Shown piece after piece: positions 60,414 to 63,631 of a stretch of DNA of 63,631 bases. The notes under the pieces were generated by a model, which was not told the DNA's origin, searched no databases, and saw only the letters and a list, made by a program, of their open reading frames with translations. The position numbers and the translations under genes are program-made. Origin of the DNA: a virus; IMG/VR virus record IMGVR_UViG_3300048088_000081, positions 1 to 63,631 of that record; one strand, given 5' to 3'. The first letter of the stretch is position 1, and the number at the start of each line of letters is the position of its first letter.

Positions 60414-61273
60414 GAAGTAGCCATATGCACTGTAAGATTAGATGAGAATCCAGCAGCATTTTTATGGCCACCTCCGCCAAACTGGCGGGCAATCTCACTC
60501 ACGTCAAAATCCCCTCGTGACCTGAGAGAATACTTATAGTTGCGGCATCCATCCTCGAAATAACATGCTCCAAAATCAGCCCTGTCACACAGTTCCCCGG
60601 CAACTTCGCTAGCGGCGAAATATGGAGCATTGCTTATCCAGCATTTCTGTCCGCCAATAAGTGCCGGGTATGCACTATCCTTGAACTCATCTACGCGACG
60701 GCGGTAATAGCGCTGTATCGCAGCGCCCTCATCAATAAGTCCATTAACACCACGCTCAACAAGTTCGTCCCACACATCAAAATCTTGAGGATAAGACCTA
60801 AGCGCTATAGTAAACTCATCCACAAAAGGAAGTTGTTTGCGCCACAAGTCCCGATCTTGCAGATAATTGATAAATTCTGGACGAATACCACCATTAAAGT
60901 AATCCCATGCCAGAGCCGATCCGCTTCGGTCCATATCGAATAGGGCGACCATGGCGGCGCCTTTAGGTAGGTGCGTTGCCCCAATCCAAGACCGCCAGAT
61001 AGCCGGAGGCTTCGGCAGGTCCGATAAATCTTCTTGTGCCGTCTTGTGGTGGTCTAGAATCAATATCGAATTGGCTATTTTAGCCATTTCATCAAGAACT
61101 GGACGCTTATAACTAAAATCTACAAAGACAACGTCCCTGCCTTCAGTCGGAGGGGGATCCTTCTGGTATACTCCTGGATAGAACTCTACGCTCTCGCCAA
61201 GAGCCGCGCGAACTGCCCAAGCGGCCCCGAAACCATCATCACAACCACCATGGTAGATGCATAGCGTCTTCAT
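60410..61273 (-). CDS. DHH-family phosphoesterase
   Basis: 287 residues from the ATG at 61273 (GAGG upstream; a start 12 bases earlier lacks it). Motifs of the DHH superfamily: YHGGCDDGFGAAWA near 4-17 (motif I), VFVDFSY near 45-51, DHHKTA near 70-75 (the DHH motif), a mid-protein Asp (QDRDLW) and the C-terminal DHHA1 glycine loop FGGGGHKNAAGF near 262-273. The family includes RecJ exonuclease, NrnA oligoribonuclease and cyclic-dinucleotide phosphodiesterases. Its size fits NrnA-like enzymes, so it may degrade short oligonucleotides or cyclic dinucleotide signals. The substrate is not shown. Confidence 0.85.
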   Translation of the reverse strand: MKTLCIYHGGCDDGFGAAWAVRAALGESVEFYPGVYQKDPPPTEGRDVVFVDFSYKRPVLDEMAKIANSILILDHHKTAQEDLSDLPKPPAIWRSWIGATHLPKGAAMVALFDMDRSGSALAWDYFNGGIRPEFINYLQDRDLWRKQLPFVDEFTIALRSYPQDFDVWDELVERGVNGLIDEGAAIQRYYRRRVDEFKDSAYPALIGGQKCWISNAPYFAASEVAGELCDRADFGACYFEDGCRNYKYSLRSRGDFDVSEIARQFGGGGHKNAAGFSSNLTVHMATS

Positions 61274-61291
61274 TCTATACCTCATTCGGTA

Positions 61292-61534
61292 TCAGGGGAT
61301 GATCTTGATGTTCACTGCCTGCGGTTGCTTATTCGGTACCGGCTCCAAGTCAAAGGATAGTTTTGTGCCGGGTGGAGGGGCTTCGGTGAACTTTGACTTC
61401 TTGAGGGAATTGATATGAATGAACACATCTGGTTTCCCTTCACGAGAGATAAACCCGTACCCTTTGGAATCCGGCCCGCTCAAAAAGAACTTCAGAACTC
61501 CAGAATCAGACGGCAACTTAACTTCTTCACTCAT
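61292..61534 (-). CDS. Cold-shock domain protein
   Basis: 80 residues from the ATG at 61534. The OB-fold RNA-binding motifs are recognisable: GVLKFFLSGPDSKGYGFISR near 12-31 (RNP1 is KGYGFIS) and DVFIHINSL near 36-44 (RNP2). The aromatic residues that bind single-stranded nucleic acid are kept. A host-like CspA relative; in a phage it may melt RNA structure or protect single strands. Confidence 0.82.
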   Translation of the reverse strand: MSEEVKLPSDSGVLKFFLSGPDSKGYGFISREGKPDVFIHINSLKKSKFTEAPPPGTKLSFDLEPVPNKQPQAVNIKIIP

Positions 61535-61621
61535 GCTTTTCTCTGTTGTGATTTCATAATCGGAAAAATATTGCTGCGGTACGGTTCGATTCGCGCGCTT
61601 ATCGACACTTGACCATCTCAC

Positions 61622-61834
61622 TCAGTTAGCCTGATTCGGATATACCAACGTATTACCCTGCCACGTAGGCCCGATTATTGCTGACCCAAGTGAGTGCCCC
61701 GGCACCATAACGCAGATCCCGTCAACCTTGTGCTGTTGCTGAATGATAACCCGGCGCCCCTCGCACGCCTCCCTGGTTGGGTGGCCGCTCGCGACTATCG
61801 ACCCGGCGACGACTCCGACATAAAGCCATTCCAT
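61622..61834 (-). CDS. Small protein with N-terminal hydrophobic segment
   Basis: 70 residues. MEWLYVGVVAGSIVASG could be a short membrane segment or signal anchor; the rest is a compact beta-rich domain (VIIQQQHKVDGICVMVPGHS). Two Cys. Function unknown. Confidence 0.5.
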   Translation of the reverse strand: MEWLYVGVVAGSIVASGHPTREACEGRRVIIQQQHKVDGICVMVPGHSLGSAIIGPTWQGNTLVYPNQAN

Positions 61835-61836
61835 CC

Positions 61837-62148
61837 TTATTCCTCCATCCCCGAGAATGCCTTGTAAGCCTCGATCCGCATCGAGTCCGGCATCGAATCG
61901 AACTGATCCCGGTGAACGTTCAGAGTAATCTTCACCCCGACCGGCAGGTTATCATCGTTCACCATTCGCTCGTAGGATGTCCCGTGAATTGGGTATGTTA
62001 CCTCGGTGACGGGCTCACAGGTGGCTGATAGAGTGTCTACCTGCCATAGGGTCCCAGCCCCATCCACGATGACAAAAACCTCATCGCTAATGGTTAAGCC
62101 CTTGCATGTCGGCATTGGCGCGAATTTCCTCGGAGACGTATCATTCAT
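61837..62148 (-). CDS. First gene of the leftward block, unknown function
   Basis: 103 residues. KGLTISDEVFVIVDGAGTLW, TEVTYPIHGTSYERM and VGVKITLNVHRDQFDS suggest a beta-rich small domain with a helical end. AGGAAGG lies about 10 bases upstream of the ATG at 62148. Divergent from the plus-strand operon that begins at 62238. No family recognised. Confidence 0.55.
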   Translation of the reverse strand: MNDTSPRKFAPMPTCKGLTISDEVFVIVDGAGTLWQVDTLSATCEPVTEVTYPIHGTSYERMVNDDNLPVGVKITLNVHRDQFDSMPDSMRIEAYKAFSGMEE

Positions 62149-62164
62149 TCTGTATGCCTTCCTA

Positions 62165-62193
62165 TTGACGTGAATTCATCCGCAGTGTAGTCA
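62165..62193 (+). promoter_or_regulatory. Possible promoter of the rightward HTH operon
   Basis: TTGACG (62165-62170), 17 bases, TAGTCA (62188-62193). The -35 matches well, the -10 poorly. An AAGGA Shine-Dalgarno precedes the ATG at 62238. The 89-base divergent gap 62149-62237 should also hold the promoter of the leftward block, for which I see no clear match. Confidence 0.3.
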
Positions 62194-62237
62194 TAGTGGC
62201 ACGTATTACCCCCTAATGCAAGCCCCAAGGAACCTAT

Positions 62238-62549
62238 ATGAACGCTATCGAGGCCCTCGCAAAATGCGGACACGCCATGTTCGGCCGAGAATGGCTCAGG
62301 AAAACCGCAGGTTTAGTCGGTATGAGCGCCACAACTTTCAGCAAGTGGAAAAACGGCTCCATCAAGAGCTTCGATTCGAATCACTCGATATTCCCGGTCC
62401 TGTCCTACCATATGAGGCAGAAGGCCACGAATCTTATGGATACGGCAGCCGAAATTGATATGTGGAGTAAGTTATGCGCTCCAAGTACCCAGACCGTGAC
62501 GCCGACATCATCCGCCGATTCGTCGCCGGAGAGGGAACCAAGCGAATAG
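62238..62549 (+). CDS. Helix-turn-helix (Cro/XRE-like) protein
   Basis: 103 residues. The segment ALAKCGHAMFGREWLRKTAG followed by LVGMSATTFSKWKNG (about residues 6-40) reads as a helix-turn-helix of the phage repressor type. Residues 45-80 are an uncharacterised helical part. The last 25 residues (QTVTPTSSADSSPEREPSE) overlap the next gene by 76 bases and look low-complexity. The first gene of a divergent operon, so a regulator of the early/late switch is plausible. Confidence 0.65.
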   Translation: MNAIEALAKCGHAMFGREWLRKTAGLVGMSATTFSKWKNGSIKSFDSNHSIFPVLSYHMRQKATNLMDTAAEIDMWSKLCAPSTQTVTPTSSADSSPEREPSE

Positions 62550-62662
62550 CACACCTGTACGGGATAACCCGTGAGAGAGTTTACCAATTGGTTAAAGAGC
62601 GCACGGGACTGACACGACGTAAACTACGGATACAGGGGAATTTCGATGCCGGTAGAACTTAG
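62474..62662 (+). CDS. Small sigma-region-4-like HTH protein
   Basis: 62 residues, ATG at 62474 with GGAG seven bases upstream. ADIIRRFVAGEGTKRIAHLY followed by GITRERVYQLVKERTG strongly resembles the -35 binding helix-turn-helix of sigma-70 region 4 (the GxSRERVRQI pattern). No other sigma domain is present, so it could recruit or block polymerase as a stand-alone fragment, or be an ordinary HTH regulator. It starts inside the preceding gene. Confidence 0.6.
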   Translation: MRSKYPDRDADIIRRFVAGEGTKRIAHLYGITRERVYQLVKERTGLTRRKLRIQGNFDAGRT

Positions 62663-62894
62663 ACATATGCGGGAGTTAATGCTTCCTGGCCTGAGAAATG
62701 CGGCGCTTTGTCGGTCCTTTTCATACACCAAAGAATTCTATGCGGCGGAAGCATTCAACTCAGCATATGAGTCGGCACCGATCCTCCCAACCGTCAGTCT
62801 CCCAGTCGCCGTCGCAATGGGTGCCGCCGCTGTCCTCATCAATAACCCTGAGGTGACACGGCGAAACCTGTTCAATAGGGTGCTGAACATATGA
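62646..62894 (+). CDS. Small capsid-protein-like fragment
   Basis: 82 residues. Two blocks match the major capsid protein in the same order: MRELMLPGLR (capsid IRDLLLPGLR) and RSFSYTKEFYAAEAFNSAY (capsid RSFAQTKEIYAAAVFNNAG, 12 of 19 identical). The roughly 90 capsid residues between them are missing, and the C-terminal 40 residues are unrelated and hydrophobic (VAVAMGAAAVLI). This could be a rearranged capsid remnant or a small protein made to interact with capsid assembly. Encoded with HTH genes on the opposite strand from the capsid, in an ATGA overlap with the next gene. Confidence 0.6.
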   Translation: MPVELRHMRELMLPGLRNAALCRSFSYTKEFYAAEAFNSAYESAPILPTVSLPVAVAMGAAAVLINNPEVTRRNLFNRVLNI

Positions 62895-63079
62895 CCGATT
62901 TCTCAGGGTGGATGATATCAAACCAGAACGGAACACGCCACGTCGTTCCAATAAACGACCTCAAGCCCCATAAGGTAGAATCGTGCTGGTGTAACCCAAC
63001 AGATGATGAAGGACTCATAATCCACAATTCAATGGATTTGAGAGAGAAATTCGAGACTGGAGATAGAGTTCCGTCATGA
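62891..63079 (+). CDS. Small conserved-looking phage protein
   Basis: 62 residues. NGTRHVVPINDLKPHKVESC then WCNPTDDEGLIIHNSMD is a pattern I know from small phage hypotheticals with a Cys/His cluster (HVVP, CWC, HN), perhaps metal-binding. ATGA overlaps on both sides. Function unknown. Confidence 0.6.
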   Translation: MTDFSGWMISNQNGTRHVVPINDLKPHKVESCWCNPTDDEGLIIHNSMDLREKFETGDRVPS

Positions 63080-63336
63080 CCTTTCCGCGAACTCCAGGCG
63101 ACTTAGTCTGTGACGCATTCAGAACGGCAGTAGAATCAGAGGGCCTATCACGAGTCGAAGTCGGCGCCGCCCTCGCAACACTCTTGGCTGGATTCATAAC
63201 CGTCCACGCCACAGAGGATCAGGTGGACGCCATCATGGAAATTATAACGGATACGGTGAAGGTACAACTCGCAGAGCACCGGAAGTTACTAGACTCTATG
63301 CCGGCAGAGGAAAAACGGAAGTCGCCGTTCGAGTAA
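63076..63336 (+). CDS. Small helical phage protein
   Basis: 86 residues, helical: GDLVCDAFRTAVESEGLSRV, EDQVDAIMEIITDTVKVQLA. Ends ten bases before the stop of a convergent minus-strand gene. Function unknown. Confidence 0.55.
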   Translation: MTFPRTPGDLVCDAFRTAVESEGLSRVEVGAALATLLAGFITVHATEDQVDAIMEIITDTVKVQLAEHRKLLDSMPAEEKRKSPFE

Positions 63337-63346
63337 TGTGCTATAT

Positions 63347-63631
63347 TTACTGCGCAGTGAATAACGATGATTCGTTGTCTGTTTTCACCTTCCGCTTAGA
63401 TACCTTGGGCTGCGGTGGCAAGTCATCCGGCTGCCTCTCGGGAACCAATCGACTAGGCATCTGCCGCCGATACCTCCATGCCATCAATTGCATATAATGC
63501 CGCTGACGGTCAGATAGCTCCTTGTCAGGATCGTTCTCGGCAAGAAACAGAATATCACGCGCAAACCGCTTCTGACTCGTGCCGGGAGGATACGAACACG
63601 ACCCGAGAGCCTTGGCTAACTCAATCTCGGC
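63347..63631 (-). CDS. C-terminal part of a minus-strand gene (partial)
   Basis: The 94 C-terminal residues of a gene that enters from the right edge. EIELAKALGSCSYPPGTSQK, RFARDILFLAENDPDKELSD and RQRHYMQLMAWRYRRQMPS, then a basic Pro/Lys tail ending FTAQ. The frame is open to the edge and codon use fits the neighbours. I recall similar hypotheticals in rhizobial phages; function unknown. Convergent with the plus-strand operon. Confidence 0.65.
   Translation of the reverse strand, partial: AEIELAKALGSCSYPPGTSQKRFARDILFLAENDPDKELSDRQRHYMQLMAWRYRRQMPSRLVPERQPDDLPPQPKVSKRKVKTDNESSLFTAQ

Noticed and set aside
61331-61345. CGGTACCGG-like sequence considered as a third copy of the RHH palindrome
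   Set aside because: It lacks the central TATA and lies inside the cold-shock gene, so it is not the same site.
1-63631. Search by eye for tRNA genes and for long terminal or attachment repeats
   Set aside because: No cloverleaf with a clear T-loop and acceptor stem was seen, and no long direct repeat between the two ends; absence by eye is not proof.

Overview
The window is a stretch of a tailed bacteriophage genome (Caudoviricetes), or an almost intact prophage. It has a terminase large subunit, portal, scaffold-like protein, gpT-like major capsid protein, tail adaptors, a P22 gp10/T7 gp12-like tail protein, ejection-type internal proteins, tail fibres and a GH25 endolysin. I see no tape measure, sheath or baseplate genes, so a short-tailed (podovirus-type) particle is most likely. 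Many small proteins resemble, from memory, conserved hypotheticals of phages of Alphaproteobacteria (Rhizobiales such as Bradyrhizobium). That host guess rests on family resemblance only. No integrase, DNA polymerase, tRNA or rRNA gene is visible, and both ends cut genes (start of a minus-strand gene at 1-24, C-terminal part of another at 63347-63631), so the genome continues outside the window.

Layout. (1) 132-4659, plus strand: a compact early/recombination operon with an HNH (DUF968-like) protein, a stand-alone PolI-type 5'-3' exonuclease, an ERF single-strand annealing protein, and small membrane or unknown proteins linked by 4-base stop/start overlaps. (2) 62148 down to 4646, minus strand: one continuous block of about 57.5 kb. 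It starts with small accessory genes, a cold-shock protein and a DHH phosphoesterase (62.1-59.1 kb). Packaging and head genes follow (TerL, KTSC, portal, GGR-motif protein, SLOG, GroES-like, scaffold, decoration, capsid; 59-47 kb). A large adhesion/tail-fibre region comes next (beta-helix, repeat fibre, Asp-box propeller, glycosyltransferase, SAM methyltransferase, adaptors, SGNH hydrolase, collar fibre; 46-26 kb), then ejection-type proteins ending in a 2985-residue polyvalent protein (22.5-8.8 kb), then the lysis region (8.8-4.6 kb). (3) 62238-63336, plus strand: a short divergent operon with two helix-turn-helix proteins and a small protein resembling a shortened piece of the capsid protein.

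How it works together. The exonuclease plus ERF make a recombination/replication-repair pair. The late block builds and fills the capsid, with its own GroES-type co-chaperonin next to scaffold and capsid. Three consecutive genes joined by 1-base TAATG overlaps (984, 590 and 2985 aa) look like internal virion proteins. The last fuses an ejection-protein-like N terminus to an adenine methyltransferase, an SNF2 helicase, a metallopeptidase and a pyrophosphatase-like domain, the architecture of DarB-like polyvalent anti-restriction proteins. The phage probably delivers this counter-defence protein with its DNA.

The most notable signals are: the polyvalent protein and its ejection context; the capsid-like mini-protein at 62646-62894; two HNH genes, each preceded by a perfect stem-loop, one of them split by a frameshift at an A7 run; Sec-type signal sequences on several tail-fibre-region proteins; a Tat-like signal protein coupled to an RHH regulator and a palindrome found twice in the window; a terminator hairpin encoded inside the last codons of a tail adaptor; a GGR/ADGG motif shared by at least five late proteins; and several tiny membrane-protein genes (132-221, 50545-50664, 59304-59429) with non-ATG or overlapping starts. 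All family calls are by eye from the translations; no search was run.
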